A stretch of 64,000 bases of DNA from contig JAYESD010000011.1 of the NCBI GenBank assembly GCA_036927565.1, forward strand, positions 97,687,178-97,751,177, written 5' to 3'. Below, piece after piece: positions 44,574 through 57,208 of the stretch (position 1 is the first letter of the stretch; every line of letters begins with the position of its first letter). The notes beneath the pieces were generated by a model that did not search any database, was not told the DNA's origin, and saw nothing but the letters and a program-made list of their open reading frames with translations. The stretch is from Tuctoria greenei (lineage: Eukaryota > Streptophyta > Magnoliopsida > Poales > Poaceae). The translations under genes and the position numbers were made by a program.

Positions 44574-46170
44574 TGTGAGACCTATGTGTTGAATACATTG
44601 GCAATTATGTTAAACGTGTAAGTTTACTTGCAAGGTTTTGAATATACTTAAGAAACACACTTTGTACTGTCCAAACTTTTGATGCACGTGAGCTTCACGT
44701 GTTTTGCGTTCGGAAATGACCGAACTTTTCTTGTATAAGGCATAGCGGCTATTTTGGACAGTTCGAACTTTCTATGTGCTGAAATAATCGTGTAGCTGCT
44801 ATGTTTTTCATTTGCAATGTTTCAAACTTGCTTTACACTTATGGGAAGATTTGCTTAGTACTTTTATACTAAGTTTTTGATGCATTTTGGCTGATCATGG
44901 TGGACAGTATCTTGCTTTATTTGCAACATGCTTATGTGAGGTGCCCACGTAAGGTGTTGTGGTTTTTGAACTAACGAGAGTCAAGTCAGGGACTTGTGTT
45001 CAGAAGAATTGGTTGTTTGTTCATGTGGAGGTGTTGCTTGAGGTCAAGACATGGCTGGTGACTGGATCCATTGAACTAGTCATAGGGAGAATATGAGGTT
45101 CAACAACCAAGTTCAAGAGGGATTGTGGTTGAGTTGATCGGAAGGTCATGCAACATGTTTGGGTCAAGAACAATGCATATAAAGGTATCATGAATGTTGT
45201 TGGAAAGTGTTTTCATGTGTGCATGGGGTGCATGTACGTGGCAACATTGTTCCAAGGCGTGATGAAAAGAGAAGTGGACTTAAATAATTGGTCAAAAAGG
45301 TCCAACCGGCTGGATTATGCCTCATGCAGCGACTGAGGTGGTTATGGTTTGTTTATGGAAACTTTCGAGTTTGTTTTGGTTAGATTTCATGTGGGTCCTG
45401 AAGTTGAGATGTTTTAGGAAATTTTAAGACGTTACTAAGGTGTTTGGAAGTCTTAAGATTGCTTCTATTTTTGTATAGAAGAGTCTTGAGCAATTATGGA
45501 AAGTTTTGGTTGAAACTGAGAAGGATTAGAGTCCTAGTTAGGATTGGGTTAGTCTTAGGGCTGGTTATATAAGCAAGGGAAGCCAGAGCTAATGAGAAAC
45601 TACTTTGGGCTGTTGCTCTTGTGTTTTGATCAATAAGATTCATAGTTTAAAGGAGCTTTTGTGCCTTGTTCGTCCGACTTGTTCCATACAAGTTTTTCTC
45701 ATCGAGTTCTACATAGCACTACATTGCATTGGTGTTTTTATATAACTCGAGGTTACAGATCCAACTGATAGGATTCTTTTTGGGTTGTCTTTGCAACTTG
45801 ATTCTCTATCATATGTGAAAATTTCACGGTCATTGGATTTGTAGTTTTTGATCTACACGAGTTTCTTTGTAGTGTCACAGATCTGGTTTTTTACTCGGGT
45901 AGAACAGATTGACCCTTGTTTGATCTTTCGATCATAACTTGAGTTTTTCTTGATAGTTTTTCGTGATTCTTATTGTGACTTCTTCGTGACTTGATTCTTC
46001 ACAATCTATACTGGTTTTTGTCATGAGTGATCACATTTACGTTAGTTGCACACATTGTTTCTTTAACAAGTCATTTTTCTGCCGAGGGTTTTCGTCGCTT
46101 CCGCTGAAAAAGTTTTAATCTACCATTCATCCCCCCTCTGGTAGCTTTTCACATGCTCTTCGATCCTACA
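44574..46170 (+). repeat. 5' LTR of G1
   Basis: 1597 bp, TGTGAGACCTATGTG...TTCGATCCTACA, homologous to 48827-50481 and 55806-57208. TATA box TATATAAG at 45566-45573. Confidence 0.93.
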
Positions 46171-46172
46171 AT

Positions 46173-46183
46173 TGGTATTAGAT
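46173..46183 (+). other. primer-binding site of G1
   Basis: TGGTATTAGAT, a mutated form of TGGTATCAGAG, two bases after the LTR. Confidence 0.75.
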
Positions 46184-46231
46184 CCACGGTGCTCTAATCT
46201 TTGCGATTTGCATATGTTTTGACTAATCATC

Positions 46232-48221
46232 ATGGAGAAATACTCTGTAAAACCTTGTGTGTTTAGTGGCATTGATTTTTAGGTTTGGAAGGCACGTATG
46301 GAGGCTTTAATCTAGGCACAAGGCTTCACAATCTGGGAAAGGTGTACAAGCCTTACGACGTGCCGCCGAATGATGAAGTCATGGCTATGATATCTTCAAG
46401 AAAGAATATATGCGCTTTGAGATGCAACAAGGTGAGTCCATCAACGACCTCTTTGCTCACTTTAACAAAATGCTCAGCAACTTGCATAGTGTCAATGTTA
46501 ATTTTTAAATGCTGAGAATTCTAGGCAATTACTAAGTGCTTTAGACATGTCAATTTGGGATATGAAAGTTAAATCTATTCGTGAATCCACTGTCATGAGT
46601 ACACTTACATTAGATGTGTTATATTCCAAGTTAAAAACTCATGAAATTGACATAATCTCACGTAAGAATCCCAACAAGTCTCTTGCATTAGTTTCACAAT
46701 GTGACACGACTAGCTCTAGTCAATCTTCATCATATGGTGCACTTACTTTGCTGTCCTCTCTAACCCTTGAACAGATTGAAGAGTTTCCAGAGGAGGAGCT
46801 AGCACTTCTTTCTACTCGATTCTCAAAAGCACTGCAAAATGTGAGAACTCGAAGAAGAGGAAGTGGTGTTTCTCAATGATGCTTCGAATGCGGTGAGCTT
46901 GGAAATTTTCGTACAAATTGCCCTAACCTTTTAGGTTTTACTCCCCGTAATGAGAAGCAAGCAAAATTCAAGTCCTCCTCTACAAACAACAACAACAACA
47001 ACAAGGGTTTTTCAAGTCGCCAATTGGTAAACAGCTTCGTTCTCCGCACTTCAAGAACATGGCTCGAGTGATGTGGACATCGGAAGTGACGAAGATGAAG
47101 AGAATTTGGCAAATATGTGCTTCATGGCATGCAACTCAAGATCAAATATAGAGGAGGGTAAACACAACGGCGACGATGAAGAGGTATGTGCCACTTGCGA
47201 AGAAATGTGTGATGCTATTTCTTGTGCCACTGTTATACTTAAGAAAAAGGACAAGAAACTTAGGGACAATGCTGTTAAAATTGAATCACTAGAATCATAA
47301 ATTAATCATCTAAAATCCTTGATTCCTAGTGATGATTCTTGTTCCTCATGTGAATTAATATAGGAACAATGTCCTTATTAAGAAGTGCGTACACCTCCAC
47401 TCTTGATAAACTTGAACTAGAAATTGAAAAGAACATAAACTTGCTGCTCTTAATGATAAAAACTTAAAAGATGCTTGCTGTTCTACGATTGATTTGCATT
47501 GTTCTATTTGGGATGATCTTGATAAGAAACTACACGATGCTATGAATGAGATTTTGATATTGAAAAACGTTTTACGTACTCATGAAGTTAAATATTGTTC
47601 TAATTGCAAACTAAAAGGAAAAACTTCATGTGAAAATTGCCTAGACTTGTCTAAGAAACATGATGACATGAATAGGAGACTAGAGCGGTTTTGTAATGGG
47701 AATAAAAAACTAAACTTGTTGCTGAATTCTTCCAAGTCTTGCAATGATAAAAACCGGTTTAGGTTTTGATTCTCGTGCTCATGTGAAGGCACATCCACCT
47801 AAAATTGTAAAGTCATTAGGAAGTGGTTTGATTTAAATAGTTCCTAAACATAAAGAAGTGGTTTTAAATCCGCAAGGGTGCTGTCTCATTCAGTTTCTGA
47901 TAAACATGTTGCTTGCTCATCTAGACATGAACACAAAGTTAAATTTCATTGTACCTACTGTGGTAGAGTTGGTATTGTCATTGATTTTTGTTATAGACTA
48001 GGTAAACAACTGAAAAAGCAGAGAATCCAAGCTATATCTCATAACTCTCATGCAAAATTTGCTGCACATGCTGATCGAAAGTTAGAAACATGCAACCTGC
48101 TGTTATGAGTAGAAAACGTGTAAAATTTGCTCCCAAACCTACTATTTTTTATGCTACACATGTAACACCTCATAGGTCAGTAGTTAGGTTCAAAGATCCT
48201 CAAACTTTGGCCCATGAACCT
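46232..48221 (+). pseudogene. G1 Gag
   Basis: From the ATG at 46232 (MEKYSVKPCVFSGIDF, then a stop). A deletion near 46,390 removes about 170 bases relative to G2. The capsid part reads FEMQQGESINDLF-like, then LDMSIWDMKVKSIREST, LDVLYSKLKTHEIDIIS. Next are a broken CCHC knuckle near 46,880 and acidic DIGSDEDEENLANMC. After GAAGAG at 47183 the long Cys-rich/coiled-coil segment (KKKDKKLRDNAVKIESLES, CSNCKLKGKTSCENCLDLS) follows without the gap seen in G2. A second knuckle-like FHCTYCGRVGIVIDFC is at about 47,945. Many stops. Cut by G3 at 48221. Confidence 0.85.
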
Positions 48222-48826
48222 TGTAGGATCGAAGAGCACGTGTAAAGCTACCAGAGGGCGTGAATGGTAGATTAAAACTTTTTCAGCGGAAGCAATGATA
48301 ACCTCTCAGCATAAAACGATCTATTAAATAAATCATGTGTGCGACTAATATAAATGTGATTAATTGTGAAAAAACCAGTATAGATTTTGGAGAATGAAGT
48401 TACGAAGACGTCACAACAAGAAGCATGAAAATCCGTCAAAAGAAACTCAAGTTACGATCGAAAGATCAAACAAAGGTCAATCTGTTCTACCCGAGAAAAA
48501 TCAGATCTGCAACACTGCAAAGAAACTTATGTAGATCAAAAACCACACCTCCAACGACTGTGAAATTTTTACAGATGATAGATAACCATGTTGCGAAGAC
48601 AAACCAAAAAGAATCACATCAGTTGGATCTGTAAAACTTGAGTATGATAAAACCACCAAAGAAAGGTAGTGCTAAGCAGAAACTTGACGAGAAAAACTTG
48701 TCTGAAACAAGTCAGATGTACAAGGCACAAAAGTTCCTTTAAACTACAAATTTTATTCATCAAACCACAAGAGGAACAACCCCAAAGTCGTATACCACGA
48801 GCACTGGCCTCCTTGTTTATATAACC
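48222..48826 (-). repeat. 3' LTR of G3, left (R-U5) part
   Basis: Plus strand begins TGTAGGATCGAAGAGCACGTG, the reverse complement of the family's LTR end. It runs to a minus-strand TATATAA (48817-48823) and stops at TAACC (48822-48826), the target duplication of G2. The rest of the LTR is at 57209-58408. Confidence 0.9.
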
Positions 48827-50481
48827 TGTGAGACCTATGTATGATGAATACATTGGCTTTGATAATAAAAGTTTTGAATGCTGCCATACATCTTTTTAGC
48901 AAGGTCCGACTTTAGCTCCGGCATGTCTTTGATAGCTCCAGCATGTCTTTGTTAAGCTTTAATATTTTTTTGCTAGGTCCGACTTATGTTGGTTGGCTCT
49001 GACACGTTTTCCTAGCTCTAGCGCTAGGTTGTACTAGCTTTGGTAAGCTCCAGCTCAAGCTTGGGTTAGTTTTGGCAAGACTCGGAGGTTGATCGCAATG
49101 TTCCTGCTTTTACTGTGAAATGTTTCGAACTTGCTTTACATTGTTGGAAAGATTGCTTAGTATGCATTTGCTAAGTTTTTGGTGACTTTTGGTTGATGGT
49201 TGATATCATTTTGCTATGGTTTGCAACATGCTTATGTGAAGTGCTCACATAATATGTTGTAGTTTCGGAACTAATGAGAGTCAAGTCGAGGACTTGTGCT
49301 CGAAAGTATTGGTTGTTTGTTCATGTGCAGGTGTTGCTTGAGTTCAAGACATGGCTGGTGACGGGATCCATTGAACTAGTCTTAGAGAGAAGATGAGAGG
49401 TTCAACAACCAAGTTCGGGAGGAATTGTGGTTGAGTTGATCGGGAGGTCGCGCAACATGTTTGAATCGAGAACAATGCGTATGAAGGTACCATGGACGTT
49501 GTTGGAAAATGTTTGCACGTGTGAAAGGGGTGCATGGACGTGGCTACATGGTTCCGAGGCGTGATGAAGAGATGTGGACGTAAAATTTGGTCGGAAAGGT
49601 CCAACTGACTAGGTTATGGACTCAGCCTGCGACTGAGTCGGGTTTGACTCAAATATGGAAAGATTTGAGTTGGTTATGATAGGATTTCTTGTGGGTCATG
49701 AATTTGGGTTGTTTTAGGAATGTGGGATATTTTCCTTACGTGTTTGGAAGTCTTGAGATTGCTTCTAACTGCGTATAGAAGAGTCATAAGCAGTTATGGA
49801 AAGTTTCGATTCGTGATTTTAGTAGGATTAGAGTCCTAGTTGAGATTGGGTTAGCCTAAGGGCTGGTTATATAAGCAAGGGAGGCCAGAGCTCATGGTTG
49901 ACGACTTTGGGTATGTTCCTCTTGTGTTCTATTGAATAGAGACCATAGTTTAAAGGAACTTCTGTGCCTTGTTCGTGTGACTTGTTCTAGACAAGTTTTT
50001 CTCGTCGAGTTTCTTCACATCACTACCTTGTTTTGGTGGTTTTATTATAACTCTAGTTTTACAGATCCAATTGATGTGATTATTTTTGGGTTGTCTTCAC
50101 AACTTAATTATCTATCATCTGTCAAAATTTCACGATCATTAGATTTGTGGTTTTCATATACACGAGTTTCTTTGCAGCGTTCCAGAACTGTTTTTCTCGG
50201 GTAGGACAGATTGACCTTTGTTCGTTCTTTCAATCGTTACTTGAGTTTCTCTCGACGTATTTGAGTGATTCTTGTTGTATCTTCTTCGTGACTTGATTCT
50301 CTATGATATCTACCACTTTTGTCACTGTGAAACATGTTTAGATAAGTCTCACACACGATTTCTTTAAAAGATTGTTTTTTTGCCGAAGGGGTTGGGATTT
50401 AATTGTTTCCGCTACGTAAGATTTTTTAATCTACCATTCACCCCCCCTCTGGTAGCTTTTCACTTTCTCTTCGATCCTACA
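48827..50481 (+). repeat. 5' LTR of G2
   Basis: 1655 bp, TGTGAGACC...GATCCTACA. U3 contains several AGCTCCGG/GCTCCAG-type units (48,910-49,060). TATA box TATATAAG at 49868-49875. Confidence 0.94.
49868..49875 (+). promoter_or_regulatory. TATA box in G2 5' LTR
   Basis: TATATAAG within GGCTGGTTATATAAGCAAG. Conserved in G1 (45566-45573) and the 3' LTR (56596-56603). Confidence 0.7.
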
Positions 50482-50483
50482 AT

Positions 50484-50494
50484 TGGTACCAGAG
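50484..50494 (+). other. primer-binding site of G2
   Basis: TGGTACCAGAG, close to the tRNA-Met-type Copia PBS, two bases after the LTR end. Confidence 0.85.
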
Positions 50495-50542
50495 TCGCGA
50501 TGCTCTAATCTTTGTGATTTGCATGTATTTTGACTAATCATC

Positions 50543-51662
50543 ATGGAGAAATACTCCGCAAAACATTGTGTCTTTAGTGGTATTGATTTTCAGGTTTGGA
50601 AGGCACGTATCGAAGCCTTCATCTAGGCTCAAGGCTTCGGAATATGGGAGAAGGTATACAAGTCTTATGAAGTGCTATCAAATGATCAAGTTACAACTAC
50701 AAATCAGAGAGATGTCGACAACAACAACAAGGTTTGACACTTGATCATACAAGAATTAACTCAAAGCGATTTCGACTGTGTTGCACACCTCTGATTTGCA
50801 TACGATGTGTGAAAAGCACTTTGTGACTACCACGAAGGATCCAAAACGATCAAGGAGGTAAGGCAAGACATGTTCAAGAAAGAATACATGCGCTTCGAGA
50901 TGCAACCCGGTGAGTCTATTGATGACCTTTTTGCTCGCTTTAATAAAATTCTCAACAACTTGCGTAGTGTCAATGTTAATTTTTCTGATGCTAAAAATGC
51001 TAGGCAATTGTTAAGTGCATTAGATATGTCAATTTGGGAGATAAAAGTCACATCTATTCGTGAATCTACTGTCATGAATACACTTACTTTAGATGTGCTA
51101 TATTCCATGTTAAAAACTCATGAAATTGACATAATATCACGTAAGAACCCCAACAAGTCTATTGCCTTTTGCTTCTCAACGTGACATGCCTAGCTCTGGT
51201 CAATCTTCATCTTGCAATACTCTTTCTTTGCTGTCCTCACTAACCCTGGAGCAGATCGAGGAATTTCCAGAAGAGGAGTTAGCACTTATCTCTACTAGAT
51301 TCTCAAAAGCATTGCAAAATGTGAGAACTAGACGGAGAGGAAGCTCCGGACCTCGGCGTTGTTTTGAATGTGGTAAGACAGGACACTTTCATACAGAATG
51401 CCCTAATATTTTAGGTCCTTTTACCCGTGAGGAAAAGCAGAACAAGGTCAAGACCACCTCTGGAAACTCCAACAAGAAAAAGAAGGGTACTATAGGACGC
51501 AAGATGATAAACAACTTCATCACCGCACTTCAAGAACTTGGCTCAAGCGATGTGGACATTGGAAGTGACGAAGATGAAGATGATTTGGAAAACTTGTGCT
51601 TCATGGTGGGCAAATCAAGATCAAGTATGGAGGATGCAGAACACAACAGCGACAATGAAGAG
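50543..51662 (+). pseudogene. G2 Gag
   Basis: From the ATG at 50543: KHCVFSGIDFQVWKARIEA, then stops at about 50,624, 50,736 and 50,787. An open capsid part follows (FEMQPGESIDDLFARFNK, SVNVNFSDAKNARQLLS, LDMSIWEIKVTSIREST), then a frameshift near 51,165. Then LEQIEEFPEEELALIS and zinc knuckle CFECGKTGHFHTEC (intact C-x2-C-x4-H-x4-C), and an acidic DIGSDEDEDDLENLC. At 51662 the frame passes directly into the protease part, skipping the long segment present in G3 and G1. Confidence 0.88.
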
Positions 51663-53171
51663 GTTACACGCTTGAGGAAGGAGAACATTTGGATTGTGGA
51701 CTCAGGCTGCTCATGCCACATGACCGGTAACAAAGAATGGTTCTCCTCCCTCTCTTTTGTGTCACGTGTAGAAAATGTTACTTTTGCCGATAATTCTTGA
51801 ACTTCTATAATTGCTAAGGGTTCGGTTAGAGTAAATACTCACTACACTTTGAAGGATGTGGCACTTGTTAAAATTTTGAAATACAACTTGCTTTCTATTT
51901 CACAACTGCTAGATGAAAATCTGAAAATTATTTTCACTAAAAATTGCTGCTAAGTTGTAAATTCAAATAGTGAGCTTATTTTTAACATGTCTCGGTTTGG
52001 AAGAGTTTTTAAAGCTGATTTTGATATGTCTTCCTCTAAGCATAGGTGTCTAGTTGCTAATGATTCAAAGTACTTACATTTTTGGCATCGTAGACTTGGT
52101 CACGTAGGCTTTGATCATCTAACGCGTGTTAGTGCTCTTGATCGCATACATGGGCTGCCTAAGCTTAAATGGGACAAAAAAAATTGTGTGCTCTTCTTGT
52201 AGACATGCTAAGATGGTCGCAGGTTTACATACTCATCTCACAATGATCATGACAACTGAACCGGGTCAACTTTTACACCTTGACACTGTAGGACCTTCAC
52301 GCGTTCAATCCTTCGGAGGTAAATGGTATGTTCTTGTGATTGTTGATGATTATTCTAGATACTCTTGGGTTTACTTTATGGCATCTAAGAATGAAGCTTT
52401 TAGTCACTTTAGAACTTTATTTCTTAGATTATAAATTGATCACCCAGGATCTTTAAAAGCGATTAGAAGTGATAACGGAATCGAATTTAAAAATCAATCT
52501 TTTGATCACTTTTGTGCTGAAAATGGAATAGATCATCAATTTTCTTCACCATATGTATCTCAACAAAACGGTGTTGTAGAAAGAAACCTTAGTTGAGATG
52601 GCTAGGACTATGCTTGATGAATATCAAACTCCTAGGAAATTTTGGGCTGATGCGATTGCAACCATCTGTTATGTCTCAAATCATGTTTTCTTGCGCACTA
52701 AGCTAGGTAAAACACCATATGAGCTTCGATTTGGACATAGGCCTAGTGTTACACACTTTCGGATCTTTGGTTGCAAATGCTTTGCTAAGAAACATGGTAA
52801 TCTTGATAAATTTGAACCTAGATCATTGATGGCATGTTTCTTGGTTATCCATATCATACTAGAGGCCACCGTGTGCTTTTACTTGACACTAACAAAATTG
52901 TGGAGACTTGTGAGGTGTCTTTTGATGAAGCTAGCACAGGTACTAGCTCAAACATTGCAGGTCCAGATCCATATCTGCAGGGGGAGAGCATTTTCGTTGA
53001 GGATGAGGAAGAAGTGGTGCTGCTGCCTGAAAATTCAGTAGCTAATGACACTGTTCCAGCTCCTGATTTTGATTCATAGCTAGCACTGACGACCACCATT
53101 GCTGGTCCAGATCCTCCTCAAGTCACAAGCTCATCGATTTGTGATGAACATGAAGAAGAAGAAGTTTGTGA
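51663..53171 (+). pseudogene. G2 protease-end and integrase
   Basis: Begins RLRKENIWIVDSGCSCHMT (DSG protease loop). A stop at 51,798 precedes FWHRRLGHVGFDHLTRV (GAG-pre-integrase). A frameshift near 52,190 precedes the core: Asp in LLHLDTVGPSRVQ, Asp in IRSDNGIEF, Glu in QNGVVERN. A short deletion follows at about 52,588, then MARTMLDEYQTPRKFWADA, RFGHRPSVTHFRIFGCKC and, in another frame, MFLGYPYHTRGHRVLLLD. Inactive, but all three catalytic acids are still readable. Confidence 0.88.
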
Positions 53172-54833
53172 AGTGTCCACTCCCCTCCGGGTTCTCAAAA
53201 TTCATCCTCCACAACAAATTATTGGAAGCTTGCACGAACGAGTCACACGGTCTAGGTTTTGCGATCCAAACTCTCATGCTCATTCTGCTTTTGTTGCTTC
53301 TTTTGAACCCAAAGATATATCACACACACTCACTAATGAATCTTGGATTATTGCCATGCAAGAAGAGTTAGAAAATTTTGAAAGAAATAATGTTTGGAAA
53401 CTTGTACCTCCACCTCAAAGTCACACTTTAATTGGAACTAAATGGGTGTTTAAAAATAAACAAAGTGAGGATGGCGTTGTGGTTAGGAATAAGGCTAGGT
53501 TGGTTGCTAAAGGTTTCACTCAAGTTGAAGGTCTAGATTTTGATGAAACTTTTGCTCCTGTTGCTAGATTAGAAGCCATAAGAATTTTGTTAGCTTTTGC
53601 TGCATCTAAAGGTTTTAAGCTATATCAAATGGATGTTAGAAGTGCTTTTCTTAATGGCTACATAGATGAGGAGGTTTATGTCAAACAACCACCGGGTTTT
53701 AAAAATCCAGATTTTCCTAATCATGTTTACAAACTGTCCAAAGCCTTGTACGCTCTCACACAACACCCTAGAACATGGTATGATAGGTTAAAAACATTCT
53801 TACTTGAAAAGGGGTTTACCATGGGCAAGGTTGATAAAACTCTTTTTGTGCTTAATCATGGCAATGACTCATTATTCTTTCAAGTGTATGTGGATGATAT
53901 TATCTTTGGTTGTGCTTCTCATGATCTTGTGTCCAAGTTTTCAACTATGATGAGTTCAGAATTTGAGATGAGTATGATGGGAGAACTCACGTACTTTTTG
54001 GGGCTGCAAATCAAGTAAACCAAGGAGGGTACCTTTGTGCATGAAACGAAGTATACAAAAGACCTCCTAAGGTGCTTCAACATGGAAAAAGCAAGCCTCT
54101 TCGGACACCAATGGGAACAGCAACAACACTAGAACTTGATGAAGATGGTGAACCCGTAGATCAAAAAGAATATAGAAGCATGATCGGATCACTTTTGTAC
54201 CTCACGAGACCGGACATACAATTTAGTGTATGTCTTTGTGCACGGTTTCAAGCCTCCCCACGTGATTCACATCGTCAAGCCGTCAAAAGGATTCTCAGGT
54301 ACTTACATGGAACTCAAGAATTTGGTATTTTTCTTCCTTCTTCCTCAACCGTTACTTTGAAAGTTTTTTCGGATGCTGATTTTGGGGGTTGTAGGATTGA
54401 TAGGAAAAGTACTTCCGGTGCTTGTCATTTTGTTGGTAATTCACTTGTTGCTTGGTCCTCTAGAAAATAAAACTCAGTTGCACAATCCACGTCTGAATCT
54501 GAATATGTAGCTGCTGCTAGTGCTTGCTCACAAATTTTTCGGATTGTCCAAACACTTAAGGACTATGGGGTTGATTTAGATAGTGTTCCACTATTTTGTG
54601 ATAACACTAGTGCCATTTGCATTGCTAAAAACACCGTGCAACATTCTAGAACTAAGCACATTGACATTAGGTATCACTTTCTCTGTGATAATGTTGAAAA
54701 AGGAAACATTGTGCTTCACCATGTAGATACCGAACAACAATTGGCTGACATTTTTACAAAACCTTTGGATTTCACTCGTTTTTGTTACATTCGTAGTGAA
54801 ATAGGGGTTATGCATCCTCATGGCTTAAATTGA
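53172..54833 (+). pseudogene. G2 reverse transcriptase and RNase H
   Basis: Long frame 53,173-54,018: [70 protein letters not shown], the catalytic [29 protein letters not shown] stop at 54,016 and a frameshift before 54,072 follow, then RTPMGTATTLELDEDGEPV, KVFSDADFGGCRIDRKST (RNase H) and, after a TAA near 54,468, STSESEYVAAASACSQ and DIFTKPLDFTRFCYIRSE. Confidence 0.9.
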
Positions 54834-55805
54834 GGGGGAGTTTTCAAACTTGTGAAGTCTATGTGTGAATCTGAAATTAAAATAATATGAGCATGGTATT
54901 TCATACATATATGACTTTGTGATTCCTTTTACATGCTGAAAGTTCTTACTACATTACTCGTGTTATACATTTTGTAGTTTTTGACATGTCTATTAATTGG
55001 AATAATTACTTACACTAAATCTGGTCATGGTCGAACTTTCTTGCTATTTTGAACTTGTTGCATGCTCACAAGTGCAATTAATCATAAAGAATTAATCAAG
55101 TAATCAACTCACATGTTGAGTTTTTATGAACAAATATAAATTGAGAAAAGATCAAGAGAATATGCATGCATCGCACTTCTTCTTTTGAGATGGCTTATCA
55201 TTGCACTTAGATATGAACTTGGAAGAAGTTGTGTATGACTAAAACCATGTCCTTAAGCTTCTAATTGTCAAATGACATAGGCTTGGCTTGGTTGGTTAGA
55301 ATAAGGCAGATGCGCATATAATCTCTTGCAAATATCATATGATCTAAATTCGTGCTTTGAAAAATAATAAAATACAGCAACAAGTGTCATGCTTTTAGGT
55401 TTTGAAATAGTTAAGTTTGTGAGATCATGACTTTTTAAATTGAAAATTACATTTGATCTCTAGCATGGCTTACACTACTTTATGTATCTCATTGATGTGA
55501 TAGTGTAAGTTACTTGATAGTATGACTTGGATGAGCTTTGTTTATATGTATATGTAATAATATGCTCATAACATTTAAAATTTCTCTTTTGAACCTTGCT
55601 GAATACATTGCCAAAGGGGGAGAGATAATAGATAATATGGTGAATATTTAAATATAAGTATGCAAGGGGGATAAATATGTATAGGGGGAGAAATTTATTT
55701 CTATATCATTTGATTTTAAAAAGGGAGAGTAATTGTTCTCAAAACTTTTCATGTCAATGTTCGGATTTTAAATGGTGTTGCCAATGCATTCATCAAGGGG
55801 GAGAT
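54834..55805 (+). other. 3' untranslated region of G2 with repeated polypurine tracts
   Basis: AT-rich, no gene. Short G-rich purine tracts recur at about 54,832, 55,615, 55,665, 55,683, 55,718 and 55,795. The last, CAAGGGGGAGAT, abuts the LTR and is the true PPT. G3 has a matching region with pyrimidine tracts on the plus strand (58,409-59,332). Confidence 0.8.
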
Positions 55806-57208
55806 TGTGAGACCTATGTGTGCTGAATACATTGGCTTTGACAATAAAAGTTTTGAATGCTGCCAGAACTCTTTTTAGCAAGGTCCGGCTTTAGCTCCGG
55901 CATGTCTTTGATAGCTCCAGTATGTCTTTGTTGAGCTCCGATATGTTTTTGCAAGGTTCGACTTATGTTGGTTAGCTCCGACATGTTTTTCTAGCTCCGG
56001 CGCTAGGTTGTACTAGCTTTGGTAAGCTCCGGTTCAAGCTCCGGTTAGTTTGGCAAGATTTGGAGCTTGATCGCAATGTTCCTACTTTTACTGTGAAATG
56101 TTTCGAACTTGCTTTACATTGTTGGAAAGATTGCTTAGTATTCATTTTCTAAGTTTTTGGTGCGTTTTAGTTGATATGGTTGATGTCATTTTGCTATGGT
56201 TTGCAACATGCTTATGTGAAGTGCTCACGTAAGATGTTGTAGTTTCGGAACTAACGAGAGTCAAGTCGAGGACTTGCGCTCGGAAGTATTGGCTCTTTCT
56301 TCATGTGCAAGTGTTGCTTGATTTCAAGACATGGCTAGTGACGGTATCCATTGAACTAGTCTTAGAGAGAAGATGAGGTTCAACAACCAAGTTTGGGAAA
56401 AATTGTGGTTGAGTTGATCGGGAGGTCACACAGCATGTTTGAATCGAGAATAATGCATATGAAGGTATCATGAACTAGTCTTGAGATTGCTCCTATCTAC
56501 GTATGGAGTAGTCCTAAGCAGTTATGGAAAGTTTCGATTCGTGATTTGAGTAGGATTAGAGTCCTAGTTGAGATTGGGTTGGCCTAAGGTCTGGTTATAT
56601 AAGCAAGAGAGGCCAGAGCTTGTGGTTGACGACTTTTGGGCTGTTCCATTTGTGTTGTATTGAATAAAGATCGTAATTTAAAGGAGTTTTTGTGCCTTGT
56701 TCGTCCCACTTGTTCCAGACAAGTTTTTCTCATCGAGTTTCTGCACATCACTACCTTGTTTTGGTGGCTTTATCATAACTCGAGTTATACAGATCCAATT
56801 GACGTGATTCTTTTTGGGTTGTCTTCAAAACTTAATTATCTATCATCTGTCAAAATTTCACGGTCATTGGATTTGTATTTTCTGATATACACGAGTTTCT
56901 TTGCAGCATTCCAGAACTGTTTTTCTTGGGTAGGACAGATTGACCTTTGTTCAATCTTTCAATCGTAACTTGAGTTTCTCTTGACGGATTTGAGTGATTC
57001 TTGTTGTGTCGTCTTCGTGACATGATTCTCTATGATATATATCACTTTTTCACGGTGAAACATGTTTATATTAGTCTCACACATGCTTTCTTTAATAGAT
57101 CATTTTTTTGCTGAAGGGGTTGGGATTTAATTGTTTCCGCTGCGTAAGATTTTTTAATCTACCATTCACCCCCCTCTGGTAGCTTTTCACGTGCTCTTCG
57201 ATCCTACA
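55806..57208 (+). repeat. 3' LTR of G2
   Basis: 1403 bp, partner of 48827-50481 minus about 250 bp missing near 56,475. TATA at 56596-56603. Confidence 0.94.

Larger units (their letters stand above)
44574..48221 (+). mobile_element. Copia retrotransposon G1, 5' part
   Basis: Full 5' LTR, PBS and a damaged gag of the same Copia family as G2 and G3. It is inserted in B's gag and cut at 48221 by G3. Pol and the 3' LTR are not in the window. The 5-bp sequence before the LTR is TGATC; the matching copy is off-window. Confidence 0.88.
48827..57208 (+). mobile_element. Copia retrotransposon G2, complete
   Basis: 8.4 kb with LTRs 48827-50481 and 55806-57208, perfect target duplication TAACC (48822-48826, 57209-57213), PBS, gag-pol in Copia order, PPT. 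The 3' LTR is about 250 bp shorter because of a deletion near 56,475. It lacks a 1.2-kb gag-pol segment found in G3. It is broken by stops and frameshifts. Confidence 0.95.

Noticed and set aside
43748..44578. 276-codon plus frame as a novel protein
   Set aside because: The first third is B Gag; after about 44,050 the true Gag continues in another frame and this frame is chance Thr/Arg-rich sequence.
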